DNA of 32,500 nucleotides from positions 1-32,500 of the forward strand of contig JAJTDE010000040.1 in NCBI GenBank assembly GCA_021298085.1, written 5' to 3'. This stretch comes from Rubrivivax sp. GTDB lineage: Bacteria; Pseudomonadota; Gammaproteobacteria; Burkholderiales; Burkholderiaceae_C. Below the pieces are notes generated by a model. That model had not been told where the DNA came from, did no database searches, and was given only the letters and a program-made list of their open reading frames with translations. The position numbers were made by a program, and so were the translations under genes. This document shows positions 22,963-30,529 of the stretch, piece by piece (the first letter of the stretch is position 1; each line of letters opens with the position of its first letter).

Positions 22963-24225
22963 TCAGGCCGATTGCGCGCGGTCGAGATCGGCCCGGATGC
23001 TGCGGGCTGCCCTGGCAAAGAGCAGCACCGCTGGCAGGTTGAGTGCCAGCACACAGACCATGGCCCAGCGCACGCTGTCGGCCCCCTGGCTGGCGGCCAG
23101 GTGGTCGCTCAGGACACCGGCCAGTGTCGGCCCGACCCCGACGCCCACCAGGTTCAACAGCACGATGAGGGTGCTCATCGAGGTGCCGCGCATGCGCACA
23201 CCCACCAGGCTCTGGCTGAGGGCGTAGGTGGGGCCGTTGAGCCCAGCCACGCAAGCCGCAAACAGCGCCAGTGCCACCGCCACAGCGGGCACCGCCGGCA
23301 GCAGGCAGACGGCGGTGCCGAAGACGGCGATCAGCAGTGCAGCGACGGCCATCAGGCGCGGTTGCCAGCGCATGTCCTGCGCGCCGAGTCGGTCGGCCAG
23401 GCGGCCCGCCAGCACAGTGCCCAGGGCACCAAACCCGCCCATGCACAGGGCGGTCATCACGCCGACCTGCGCCAGGCTCAGCTGATGGGTGCGGATCAGC
23501 AGTGAGCCCACCCAACTCATCATGGCCGAGGAGGTGGCAGTGACCAGGATGGAGGCCAGCATGATGGCCAGCAGTGACGGCTGCTGCCCCATGAACGTCA
23601 GTGTCTGGCCCAGCGAAGGGGGTACGGCTGGCACGGGCGCTGCCAGGGCCGTGTCCTCCGAGGCACCGCGCTGCGGCTCACGCACCCACCACAGCAGGGC
23701 CACGACCAGCACGGCGCCGGGAATCGCGGCCACCCAGAAGCCGGTGCGCCAGCCGTGGTGGGCGGCGATCAGTCCGCCACCGAGAAACCCCAGCAGCATG
23801 CCCAACGGCACACCCGCAAAGAACACGGCAACGGCCCCGCTGCGCTTGTCCCGCCCGTACAGGTCGGCAATCATCGAGACGGAGCACGGCTGACCGCCGG
23901 CATCCGCCGCACCCACGCCGATGCGTGCCAGCAGCAGCGCGACAAAGCTCTGGGCCAAGCCGGCACAGGCGACCGCAGCGGTCCACAGGGCCAGCACAGC
24001 GGCCAGCAGGTTGCGGCGGTTGACGCGGTCAGCCAGCCAGCCCAGCGGGATGCCGGCCAGGGCAAAGGCTGCCGCATAGGACAAGCCGGCCACCATCCCG
24101 AGCTGGGCGTCAGACAGGCCGAACTCCTGCTTGATGGGTTCCATGACCACCACCATCATGGCGCGGTCGAAGAACTGCACGGTGGCAATCAGGGTCAGGA
24201 TCAGCAGGGTGGCTCGGCGGTTCAT
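22963..24225 (-). CDS. MFS transporter, spinster-like family (second of three)
   Basis: A 420-residue inner-membrane protein with ~12 hydrophobic segments. Helix 1 carries FFDRAMMVVVMEPIKQEFGL and is followed by SDAQLGMVAGLSYAAAFA; the loop 2-3 signature is PLGWLADRVNRRNLL; helix 4 has LARIGVGAADAGGQPCSVSM. The phrase EPIKQEFxLxDxQxGxxxGL is shared with the MFS protein encoded at 25548, so the two are close paralogues. Its ATG lies 2 bases after the serine-hydrolase stop, so the hydrolase and transporter are a translation unit: one would import or export what the other cleaves. Confidence 0.88.
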   Translation of the reverse strand: MNRRATLLILTLIATVQFFDRAMMVVVMEPIKQEFGLSDAQLGMVAGLSYAAAFALAGIPLGWLADRVNRRNLLAAVLALWTAAVACAGLAQSFVALLLARIGVGAADAGGQPCSVSMIADLYGRDKRSGAVAVFFAGVPLGMLLGFLGGGLIAAHHGWRTGFWVAAIPGAVLVVALLWWVREPQRGASEDTALAAPVPAVPPSLGQTLTFMGQQPSLLAIMLASILVTATSSAMMSWVGSLLIRTHQLSLAQVGVMTALCMGGFGALGTVLAGRLADRLGAQDMRWQPRLMAVAALLIAVFGTAVCLLPAVPAVAVALALFAACVAGLNGPTYALSQSLVGVRMRGTSMSTLIVLLNLVGVGVGPTLAGVLSDHLAASQGADSVRWAMVCVLALNLPAVLLFARAARSIRADLDRAQSA

Positions 24226-24227
24226 GG

Positions 24228-25448
24228 TCAGCGGCTCAGTTCTTGTATCAGCGCGGCATGTGCGTGGTGGTGGATGGGGTCCACCTCGCTGGCCAGCGGG
24301 CTGGGGTGGCTGCCGAACTTGACCAGCACCAGATCGTGTTCGGGGTAGATGTACAGGCTCTGGCCAAAGGCCCCGATGGCGGCCACGGAGCGTGGCGGCT
24401 GCGGGTTGACCCACCACTGACTGCGGTAGCTCCAGCCGCTGCGTGTGACACGCCCATCGGCCTGGAAGGCCTGGGTGTCGCCACCGCGGACCAGGTCGGC
24501 CACCACCGCGGCCGGGATCAGCTGGGTGTCGCCCCAACGGCCGTGGTTCAGCAGCAGTTGTCCCAGGCGGGCCAGGTCACGTGCGGTGGCATTCATGCCG
24601 GCAAAGCTGACTTCGGTGCCGATCGGGTCCAGCATGATGTAGGCATCGTGTTCCATGCCGAGCCGGCTCCACAGCCGGGTCTCCAGCCAGCCGCTGAGGC
24701 TTTGCCGAGCGGCGCGCATCGCCAGCCAGGCGGTCACGTCGGTGGCTGGGCTGCGGTAGCGGAAGGCCGTGCCCCGGGGCTCGGCATGCACCTTCTGCAG
24801 CGTCGCCAGCATGGCCAGGATGCCGCGCGGGTCGGCTGCCTGGTGCAGCTGAGGTGCCCAGCCCATGGCCCAGACATAACGGTAGATGTCAGAGGACGGA
24901 TCGGCATAGTCTTCGGTGAAGACCACACCATCGGTCATGTCCATGACGTCGCGAACACGCGCGTCGGCCCAGGCGCTGTTGCTGAGTTCCGGCAGGCATG
25001 TGCCGACGCTCGCCTGCGGGTCCAGATGACCTTCCTCGACGAGCACGGCGGCCATCAGCCCGGCCATCGACTTGGTGGCCGAGAACATCAGGTGCCGGCT
25101 GTCGGCCGTCATGCCATGCGCGTAGTGTTCGGCGATCACGTGGCCACGGTGCAGGACAACCATGGCGTCGGTGTGTGTGCGCGCCAGCATCTGCGACCAG
25201 CTCATCGCGCCATGGCCAGGGACGTCGATGCGCAGGTGGTCCAGGGCCCGGGTTGCGCGGGGCAGCACGTGCACGGTGCCGCCGCGGCGGATCGTGCGTG
25301 TCCCGAACAGCTCGTCGACGTGCTGGAAGGACCAGACCTTCTGCGGCCAGGCCTGCCAATTGCCGACGTGGACACGGTACGCCGGTGGCGGCGGAAACCC
25401 GCGCATCAGCTCCTCGGCGTCCAGCGGGGGCGGCGAGGCGTGGTTCAA
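24228..25448 (-). CDS. Serine hydrolase of the beta-lactamase/EstB/NylB family
   Basis: A 406-residue serine beta-lactamase-like hydrolase. The nucleophile motif is MFSATKSMAG (SxxK, Ser123, Lys126); FTEDYADPSSD matches the NylB 'DEDY' tyrosine (Tyr181); YRSPATDV gives the Y-x-S motif (Tyr231); the late GAFGQSLYIYPEHDLVLVKF replaces KTG. These enzymes are esterases or amidases (6-aminohexanoate dimer hydrolase, EstB) more often than true beta-lactamases. The N-terminal MRGFPPPPAYRVHVGNWQ is a family feature. The start is TTG; an in-frame TAG lies shortly upstream, and ATG 25406 is the alternative. No signal peptide, so cytoplasmic. It may cleave an ester of the pathway's substrate. Confidence 0.87.
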   Translation of the reverse strand: MNHASPPPLDAEELMRGFPPPPAYRVHVGNWQAWPQKVWSFQHVDELFGTRTIRRGGTVHVLPRATRALDHLRIDVPGHGAMSWSQMLARTHTDAMVVLHRGHVIAEHYAHGMTADSRHLMFSATKSMAGLMAAVLVEEGHLDPQASVGTCLPELSNSAWADARVRDVMDMTDGVVFTEDYADPSSDIYRYVWAMGWAPQLHQAADPRGILAMLATLQKVHAEPRGTAFRYRSPATDVTAWLAMRAARQSLSGWLETRLWSRLGMEHDAYIMLDPIGTEVSFAGMNATARDLARLGQLLLNHGRWGDTQLIPAAVVADLVRGGDTQAFQADGRVTRSGWSYRSQWWVNPQPPRSVAAIGAFGQSLYIYPEHDLVLVKFGSHPSPLASEVDPIHHHAHAALIQELSR

Positions 25449-25501
25449 GGCCTGAATCCGGCGATGGTCATGGGCGGCACTCTAGGCCCTGGCCCGGTGC
25501 T

Positions 25502-25525
25502 GCCATCGTCCGGCCGGACGATGGC
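25502..25525. promoter_or_regulatory. Perfect 24-bp palindrome, putative operator
   Basis: The half-site GCCATCGTCCGG (25502-25513) is followed directly by its exact reverse complement CCGGACGATGGC (25514-25525). It lies midway in the 99-base divergent gap between the serine hydrolase and the third MFS gene, where a dimeric repressor or activator could control both. The cognate regulator is not in the window: the only one present, TetR at 4441-5016, has an unrelated AT-rich site. Confidence 0.65.
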
Positions 25526-25540
25526 CGGGCGACGGCCCGG
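25525..25540. repeat. Second GC-rich inverted repeat next to the palindrome
   Basis: CCGGGC (25525-25530) pairs with GCCCGG (25535-25540) around GACG. It overlaps the last base of the 24-bp palindrome and ends 7 bases before the MFS start codon. In RNA it could hide the ribosome-binding region of the MFS gene; as DNA it may extend the operator. Confidence 0.4.
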
Positions 25541-25547
25541 TCCAACA

Positions 25548-26852
25548 ATGTGGGTGATGGCCGCTGCCCCCCACTCCGCCCATCCGTCAGGCCAGTCTGC
25601 GGGGGCGCCGTCGCAACCCTGGGCCGTCTGGTTGCTGGCCGTGCTGGCGGCACTGGCCTTCATGGACCGTCAGATCCTGGCGGTGCTGATCGAGCCCATC
25701 AAGCAGGAATTTGCGCTGACGGACTGGCAGGTAGGCCTGATCACCGGCCTCGGGTTCTCGTTGAGCTTTGCCTGCCTGGCCTTGCCGCTCAGCCGGCTGG
25801 CCGACCATCGGCCGCGCTTGCCCATCGTGGTGGCGTCGCGCGCCCTGGGCGGCACCTTGGCAGCGCTGGGTGCACTGAGTGGCAATGCCTGGGCGCTGGC
25901 GGCCACGCGGGCGGGTGGGGCCATCAGCGATGCGGGTGCCGGGCCTGCCTCCATGTCGATGATTGCCGATCTCGTTGCGCCGGCGCAGCGATCGCGTGCC
26001 ATGAGCATCTTCACGGCGGGCAACGCGCTGGGCTCTCTGCTGGCCCTGGCAGGCGGTGCCTGGCTGGCGCAGCGCTTCGGCTGGCGTGTCACCCTGGCCT
26101 GTGTGGGGCTGGCGTCGGTGTCGGCCGCGCTGGCCGCGCGCTGGCTCATCCGGGAACCCTTGCGCGGGCGCTATGCGGCCGCGGGCAGCGTGGCGCCCAG
26201 GCTCGACCGGGGCGCGGTGCACACCATCCTGGCGGATCCGGTGGCGCGGTGGTTGCTCGTCGGGGGCAGCTTTGCGCTGCTGGGGGGGTATTCCTTCGGC
26301 GCCTGGAACTTCACCTACCTGGTGCGTGCCCATGGCCTGTCGTCCACGTCGGCAGGGCTGCTGACAGGGGCCTCCGCGCTGGCCTCGGTGGCCGGGGGCC
26401 TGCTGGCGGGTTCATGGACCGATCGGCTGGTGCGCCGTGACGTCCGCTGGCAGATCGGTGTTCCGGCGTTGACGCTGGGGCTGGCGGTGCCCTGCGGGTT
26501 GGCCTACCTGGCTCTGCCGCCCGACCCCTGGTGGGCGATCTGCATCGCCGTCCTGGCGTTTTCGTTTTTCATCTCCGGCTGGGCCGCGCCGGTCTATGCC
26601 GCCTTGAGCCTGGTGATGCAGCCCCAGCACCGTGCCACGGCCAGCGCGCTGCTGCTGCTGTCAGGGGCGGTGGTGGGCAGCGGTGTGGGGCCGGCACTGA
26701 CGGGCGCGCTCAGCGATGGCCTGCGGGTGTGGGTGGGTGGCGACGGCCTGCGCTGGGCGCTGGCCTCGACGGTGGTGCTGCTGACGGTGGCGGCATGGGC
26801 CCTGCTGCAGGCCATGCCGGCCTACCGGCAGCGACAGGGCCAGGGACGGTAA
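25548..26852 (+). CDS. MFS transporter (third of three)
   Basis: A 434-residue inner-membrane protein with ~12 hydrophobic segments. Helix 1 has FMDRQILAVLIEPIKQEFAL and then TDWQVGLITGLGFSLSFA; loop 2-3 is PLSRLADHRPRLPIV; helix 4 has ATRAGGAISDAGAGPASMSM. Clearly related to the MFS at 22963-24225 and more distantly to that at 10182-11525. The frame is open far upstream, antisense to the serine hydrolase; ATG 25548 is the first plausible start after the palindrome, with ATG 25557 (preceded by GTGGGTG) an alternative. Its stop lies 13 bases before the EthD gene, so they are co-transcribed. Substrate unknown; probably a hydrophobic acid or its ester. Confidence 0.87.
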   Translation: MWVMAAAPHSAHPSGQSAGAPSQPWAVWLLAVLAALAFMDRQILAVLIEPIKQEFALTDWQVGLITGLGFSLSFACLALPLSRLADHRPRLPIVVASRALGGTLAALGALSGNAWALAATRAGGAISDAGAGPASMSMIADLVAPAQRSRAMSIFTAGNALGSLLALAGGAWLAQRFGWRVTLACVGLASVSAALAARWLIREPLRGRYAAAGSVAPRLDRGAVHTILADPVARWLLVGGSFALLGGYSFGAWNFTYLVRAHGLSSTSAGLLTGASALASVAGGLLAGSWTDRLVRRDVRWQIGVPALTLGLAVPCGLAYLALPPDPWWAICIAVLAFSFFISGWAAPVYAALSLVMQPQHRATASALLLLSGAVVGSGVGPALTGALSDGLRVWVGGDGLRWALASTVVLLTVAAWALLQAMPAYRQRQGQGR

Positions 26853-26865
26853 CAGGAGGAGGACC

Positions 26866-27537
26866 ATGGCCTGGAAGATGATCTACCTTGCCAAGCGCAA
26901 CCCGGCGCTGGCGCCCGAGCAGTTTTCGCAAGCCTGGCGTGAGCATTCCGCACTGGGCGCTGGCTGCACCAACGTGCGAGACAAGGTGCTGGGCGTGATG
27001 CAGTGTTCGCGCGTGCTGGGCCACCCGACGCCCGAGGGCTGCAGCACGGACTACGACGGGGTCAACCTGCTGCTGCTGAAGAACCGCGAGGCCGCTGACG
27101 ACATCTGGAGCGATCCGGAGACGCTGGCCATCATGCGGCCTGATGAGCCGCGCGTCTTTTCCACGTATGTACGGCACTTCACCCTGGTGTGCGAAGAACA
27201 GGTGATGGTGGATGTGCCGCGGGGGCGCTGCATGGTGGCGGGCTTCCTGAAGCGCGCGAGCAGCACCACCGAGCCGGCCTGGGCCCGTGCGGCGCAAGGC
27301 GCCCGCAGCGTACCGCCCGGCGTGGGCCGCTGCGTGTGGAACCGCGTAGCCGCTGCGCCGCCGCCCGGCTACGACTACGACGCCATCGTCGAATGGTGGT
27401 TCGAATCGCCCGAGGCGGCCTGCCGCGCGCTCTCTGCCCAGGGCCTGCAGGCCCTGTTGCCGCTTGACGTGGCCAAAGCCATCGAGCTGCCGGCCTGCGT
27501 CTTTGTGTTCACGCAGGTCACGCACCACCGGCCCTGA
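26866..27537 (+). CDS. EthD-domain protein (dimeric alpha/beta barrel)
   Basis: A 223-residue protein that starts MAWKMIYLAKRNPALAPEQF, the first strand and helix of the EthD/ferredoxin-like barrel ('..y...r.p.ls.eeF...W...H'), with REHSALG completing the signature. A second barrel-like repeat is suggested from about residue 120 (RCMVAGFLKRAS ... DAIVEWWFESPEAA). The ribosome-binding site AGGAGGA is one of the strongest in the window, so expression may be high. EthD proteins accompany monooxygenases and terpenoid, ether or steroid degradation; some are thought to act as small isomerases or decarboxylases, but no general activity is established. Co-transcribed with the MFS gene upstream. Confidence 0.75.
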   Translation: MAWKMIYLAKRNPALAPEQFSQAWREHSALGAGCTNVRDKVLGVMQCSRVLGHPTPEGCSTDYDGVNLLLLKNREAADDIWSDPETLAIMRPDEPRVFSTYVRHFTLVCEEQVMVDVPRGRCMVAGFLKRASSTTEPAWARAAQGARSVPPGVGRCVWNRVAAAPPPGYDYDAIVEWWFESPEAACRALSAQGLQALLPLDVAKAIELPACVFVFTQVTHHRP

Positions 27538-27563
27538 ACCTCGGCCCTGACCCTTGGCCTTGA

Positions 27564-27589
27564 CCAGCGGCTCTGCGGCGAGCCGGTGG
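27564..27589. terminator. Hairpin between convergent EthD and Rieske genes
   Basis: CCAGCGGCTC (27564-27573) and GAGCCGGTGG (27580-27589) pair at 9 of 10 positions around a 6-base loop. It lies 26 bases after the EthD stop and 8 bases before the end of the Rieske gene, where a two-way terminator is expected. There is no T-run on either side, so termination may need Rho. Confidence 0.45.
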
Positions 27590-27597
27590 GTGGTGGC

Positions 27598-28707
27598 TCA
27601 GGCGGCCTCGCGGGTGGTGGTGTAGGCAGGGATGCCGCGCGGCACGTACACGCCCTCGCTCTGGTCCAGAAACTCCTGCTTGCGCGCACGCGGGTTGTAG
27701 AACTGGCGGTACCAGATGCGCGCCTTCATGAAGGCCCCATCGCTGGGGATGAACAGCCCGTTGATGCACGGGGCCTTGTGCGTCCACACCTCGATGTCCT
27801 GTGCAAAGGCCGTCAGCGCCATTTCCTGGTACTGCGCAGCGGTGATCGCATCGGTCTTGGTGGCCACGGCGTGACCACCCGGCGAACGCACCACCAGGGT
27901 GTGCCAGACCTTGGCCGACCCGTCGTCAACGGGGGTGTGCGTGATCAGCATGACGCCTTCGTACATCCCGGTCAGATCGGACATCAGCACACCCGGCCCG
28001 TGGTAGGTGGTGATGGTGTGCAGATCGGCGCTGACGCCGCCGTCGGCCGCGACCAGCGTGCGGTGGCCGCCGCACTGGCGCTGGGTGGCGCAGTGGCCCT
28101 TGAACTCGTTCTCGAAGCGTGACACCGTGGAGCCGTGGATCGGGCTCAGGTGGCCGTAGTCGCAGATGTTGTCCACCAGCTCCTGGGGGTGCTGGTGGAC
28201 GATGCCCAGGTGATCCCACCGCGGCCGCACCCAGGCGGGGTTGTCCCACTGCGGCAGGCTGGGATGCTCCCACTCAGGCTCACCACCTTCAGGGTCGTGC
28301 CAGACAAAGACGGCACCCAGGCTTTCGACGACCGTCCAACTCTTCACACAAGCAGCAGCCGGGATCGGACCCTGGTGGTAGGGGATGTCGTCGCACTTGC
28401 CGTCGGGCCCGAAGCGCCAGGCGTGGTAGGGGCAGCGGATGCCGTCGCCCTCCACGTTGGTGCCCAGTCCGTCCTGGATGACATAACTCGTCTTGTTGGG
28501 GGCCGCAAGGTGCGTCTTCATGTGCGGGCAGTAGGCATCCAGCAAGACGACCTTGCCGGTGGCACGGCCCCGGTAGAGCGCAAAATCCTTGCCGAAGAAG
28601 CGCACCGCCACGGGCTTGTGCGTGTCCAGTTCGCTGGCTTCGGCAATCATGAACCATCCGCGCGGGTAGGTGAATTCGCCAAGGCGATAGTCTTTGGTCG
28701 TGGCCAT
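27598..28707 (-). CDS. Rieske non-haem iron oxygenase, KshA-like
   Basis: A 369-residue oxygenase subunit. The Rieske [2Fe-2S] ligands are Cys60 and His62 (YCPHMKTHL) and Cys92 and His95 (RCPYHAWRF). The gap of 29 residues between the pairs is longer than the usual ~15-17. The mononuclear iron site is DNICDYGHLSPIHG (His186, His191; Asp183 bridges to the Rieske centre), with the third ligand probably Asp304 in FAQDIEVW. This arrangement and 'QDIE.W' match the 3-ketosteroid 9-alpha-hydroxylase (KshA) group. It would hydroxylate a ring carbon using O2 and electrons from a reductase not seen in this window. The gene faces the FadD-like gene across a 133-base control region and has GGAG before its start. 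Confidence 0.9.
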   Translation of the reverse strand: MATTKDYRLGEFTYPRGWFMIAEASELDTHKPVAVRFFGKDFALYRGRATGKVVLLDAYCPHMKTHLAAPNKTSYVIQDGLGTNVEGDGIRCPYHAWRFGPDGKCDDIPYHQGPIPAAACVKSWTVVESLGAVFVWHDPEGGEPEWEHPSLPQWDNPAWVRPRWDHLGIVHQHPQELVDNICDYGHLSPIHGSTVSRFENEFKGHCATQRQCGGHRTLVAADGGVSADLHTITTYHGPGVLMSDLTGMYEGVMLITHTPVDDGSAKVWHTLVVRSPGGHAVATKTDAITAAQYQEMALTAFAQDIEVWTHKAPCINGLFIPSDGAFMKARIWYRQFYNPRARKQEFLDQSEGVYVPRGIPAYTTTREAA

Positions 28708-28840
28708 GAGGGTCTCCAGACACTGGCAGTGAAGCTGCCGCGATTCTTCAGACCCGCCTCACGCCTTGCATACCCTGTTTGGACGATGAACCGGCTGGGT
28801 GGCGCCCCGAACATGCCATCCACCGCAACAGGTGCCCCCG
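28708..28840. promoter_or_regulatory. Divergent control region between the Rieske oxygenase and acyl-CoA ligase genes
   Basis: It holds the palindrome CACTG-G-CAGTG (28721-28731) 13 bases before the Rieske start, and at 28781-28788 the octamer GGACGATG, which equals most of one half of the 24-bp palindrome at 25502-25525. The opposite half-site is poorly kept (CAT only). Both promoters should lie here; I could not assign -35 and -10 boxes. Confidence 0.4.
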
Positions 28841-30481
28841 ATGAGCAAGACCTTCAACCTCGCTGACCTGTTTGAGGTCGTGGCGCAAGCCGTGCCCGAA
28901 CGACTGGCCTTTGTCTGTGGCGATCGGCGGCTGAGCTACCGCCAGCTTGACGAACGCGCCACACGCCTGGCCAGTGCCCTTCGTCGCCGCGGCGTGAGCC
29001 GGGGCGACAACGTCGGCATCCAGCTGTTCAATTCGGCGGAGTACCTCGAAAGCTTCTTCGCCTGCTGCAAGATCGGCGCGGCGCCGGTCAACGTGAACTA
29101 CCGCTACGTGGCCGACGAGCTGCGATTCCTGTTCACCAGCCTGGACCTGAAGGCCCTGGTCTATGGTGCAGAGTTTGGCGCTGCCGTCGCGGCCGTGGCG
29201 CCCAGTGCACCGCGCCTGGCGCTGAAGGTGCGTGTGGATCCGCCGGGGCATGTCCCAGCGCCGGCCGAACGCCCCGACGCCGTCGACGGCGCGCTGGCCT
29301 ACGAGCCGCTGCTGCTGTCGGGCAGTGCCCATCTGGAGGACCCGGAGCGGTCCGACGACGACCTCTACATCCTGTGCACCGGCGGCACGACCGGCCTGCC
29401 CAAGGGTGTGATGTGGCCGCACCGCCACCTGATGATGGCGGCCCTGGGCGGCGGTGGCATCTACTTCGGCCGGCCGCCCATCCAGCGCCCGGAGGAGCTG
29501 GCAGAGTTTGTGCCGCTCGGCCCGCCCTTGGTGTACTTTGCAGCGGCACCCATGATGCATGGTGCAGCCATGTGGGCTTCGCTCATCAGCCTGTACGCCG
29601 GCCACACCGTGCTGGTGAATGACCAGCCGCGCTTCGATGCCGAACATGTCTGGGACCTGATCGAACGCGGGGGCGTCAACATCGTGTCCATCGTGGGTGA
29701 TGCCATGGCGCAGCCGCTGATCCAGGCCCTGGAAGCACAGCCGACCCGCTGGGACCTGAGCCGGCTGCGGGTCTTCGGCAATGGTGGCGCGGTGTTCTCG
29801 CGCCACCTGCAGGAGCGTCTGAAGCGCCTGCTGCCGCACATCACCCTGAATAACGGCCTGGGCTCATCCGAGACGGGCCTGGTCGGGGGCGGCCAGAAGG
29901 CGCTGCCCGGGCACCAGGGGCTCATCCACATCACCCCGCGGCCCGACCTGGCCGTGGTGGGTGACGCCGGCGGCTTTGTCACGGCGCCGGGCGCCGAAGG
30001 CATCCTGGCCCGCACGGGGTACACCCCCGTGGGCTACTACGGTGACGCCGCCAAGACCGCCGAGACCTTTGTGCGCATTGATGGCCGGGTGTGGGCCCTG
30101 ACCGGGGACCGCGCACGCATCGACGACGACGGCGGCATCCTCGTGCTGGGAAGAGGTTCCCAGTGCATCAACACGGGTGGCGAGAAGGTGTTCCCCGAGG
30201 AGGTCGAGGAGGCGGCGCGTCGTTGCCACGGCGTGGCCGATGTCGTGGTTGTGGGCCTGCCGGATGAACGCTGGGGCCAGAAGGTGGCCGCGGTGGTCCA
30301 ACCGGCCGCGGGCGCCTCGTTTGACCCCGCCGAGTTTGACCGCGTCTGTCGCCTGCACCTGTCTGGCTACAAGGTCCCCAAGACCGTGGTGCTGGCCCCG
30401 CAGGTGGTGCGCAGCCCAGCCGGCAAGGCCGACTACGCCTGGGCACGGCGCTATGCCGAGGCGAACGCGACGACTCCCTGA
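28841..30481 (+). CDS. Acyl-CoA synthetase (AMP-forming), FadD19/FadD17-like
   Basis: A 546-residue adenylate-forming enzyme. The phosphate loop CTGGTTGLPKGVMW is at about residues 179-192; the GSSETG motif and VWALTGDRARIDDDGGILVLGR (A8 hinge) follow; GGEKVFPEEVEEA and the C-terminal SPAGKADYAWA with the adenylation Lys complete the domain. The 'TGGTTG.PKGVMW.H' form, with a long insert before the motif, is that of FadD19/FadD17 ligases, which load steroid side-chain acids onto CoA in actinobacteria. It would start beta-oxidation by the other enzymes of the locus. ATG 28841 is chosen for the family start MSKTFNLADLFE and a nearby AGGTG; the frame is open to 28799. Confidence 0.9.
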   Translation: MSKTFNLADLFEVVAQAVPERLAFVCGDRRLSYRQLDERATRLASALRRRGVSRGDNVGIQLFNSAEYLESFFACCKIGAAPVNVNYRYVADELRFLFTSLDLKALVYGAEFGAAVAAVAPSAPRLALKVRVDPPGHVPAPAERPDAVDGALAYEPLLLSGSAHLEDPERSDDDLYILCTGGTTGLPKGVMWPHRHLMMAALGGGGIYFGRPPIQRPEELAEFVPLGPPLVYFAAAPMMHGAAMWASLISLYAGHTVLVNDQPRFDAEHVWDLIERGGVNIVSIVGDAMAQPLIQALEAQPTRWDLSRLRVFGNGGAVFSRHLQERLKRLLPHITLNNGLGSSETGLVGGGQKALPGHQGLIHITPRPDLAVVGDAGGFVTAPGAEGILARTGYTPVGYYGDAAKTAETFVRIDGRVWALTGDRARIDDDGGILVLGRGSQCINTGGEKVFPEEVEEAARRCHGVADVVVVGLPDERWGQKVAAVVQPAAGASFDPAEFDRVCRLHLSGYKVPKTVVLAPQVVRSPAGKADYAWARRYAEANATTP

Positions 30482-30505
30482 CGACGCGGGTCGCCGCGCG
30501 GCGGG

Positions 30506-30525
30506 CACGCGGCAGGGGCCGCGTG
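30506..30525. terminator. Hairpin between convergent ligase and flavoprotein genes
   Basis: CACGCGGC (30506-30513) and GCCGCGTG (30518-30525) form a perfect 8-bp stem with loop AGGG. It lies 24 bases after the ligase stop and 4 bases before the end of the flavoprotein gene, a natural place for a two-way terminator. No T-run is present. Confidence 0.5.
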
Positions 30526-30529
30526 GCGA

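Noticed and set aside
24228..25448. Antibiotic-resistance beta-lactamase
   Set aside because: There is no signal peptide and no KTG motif; EstB/NylB-type motifs and the catabolic neighbours point to an esterase or amidase.
24243..25547. Upstream in-frame extension that would make the third MFS protein 869 residues
   Set aside because: The added part is antisense to the serine hydrolase and unlike any domain; the normal MFS start lies after the palindrome.
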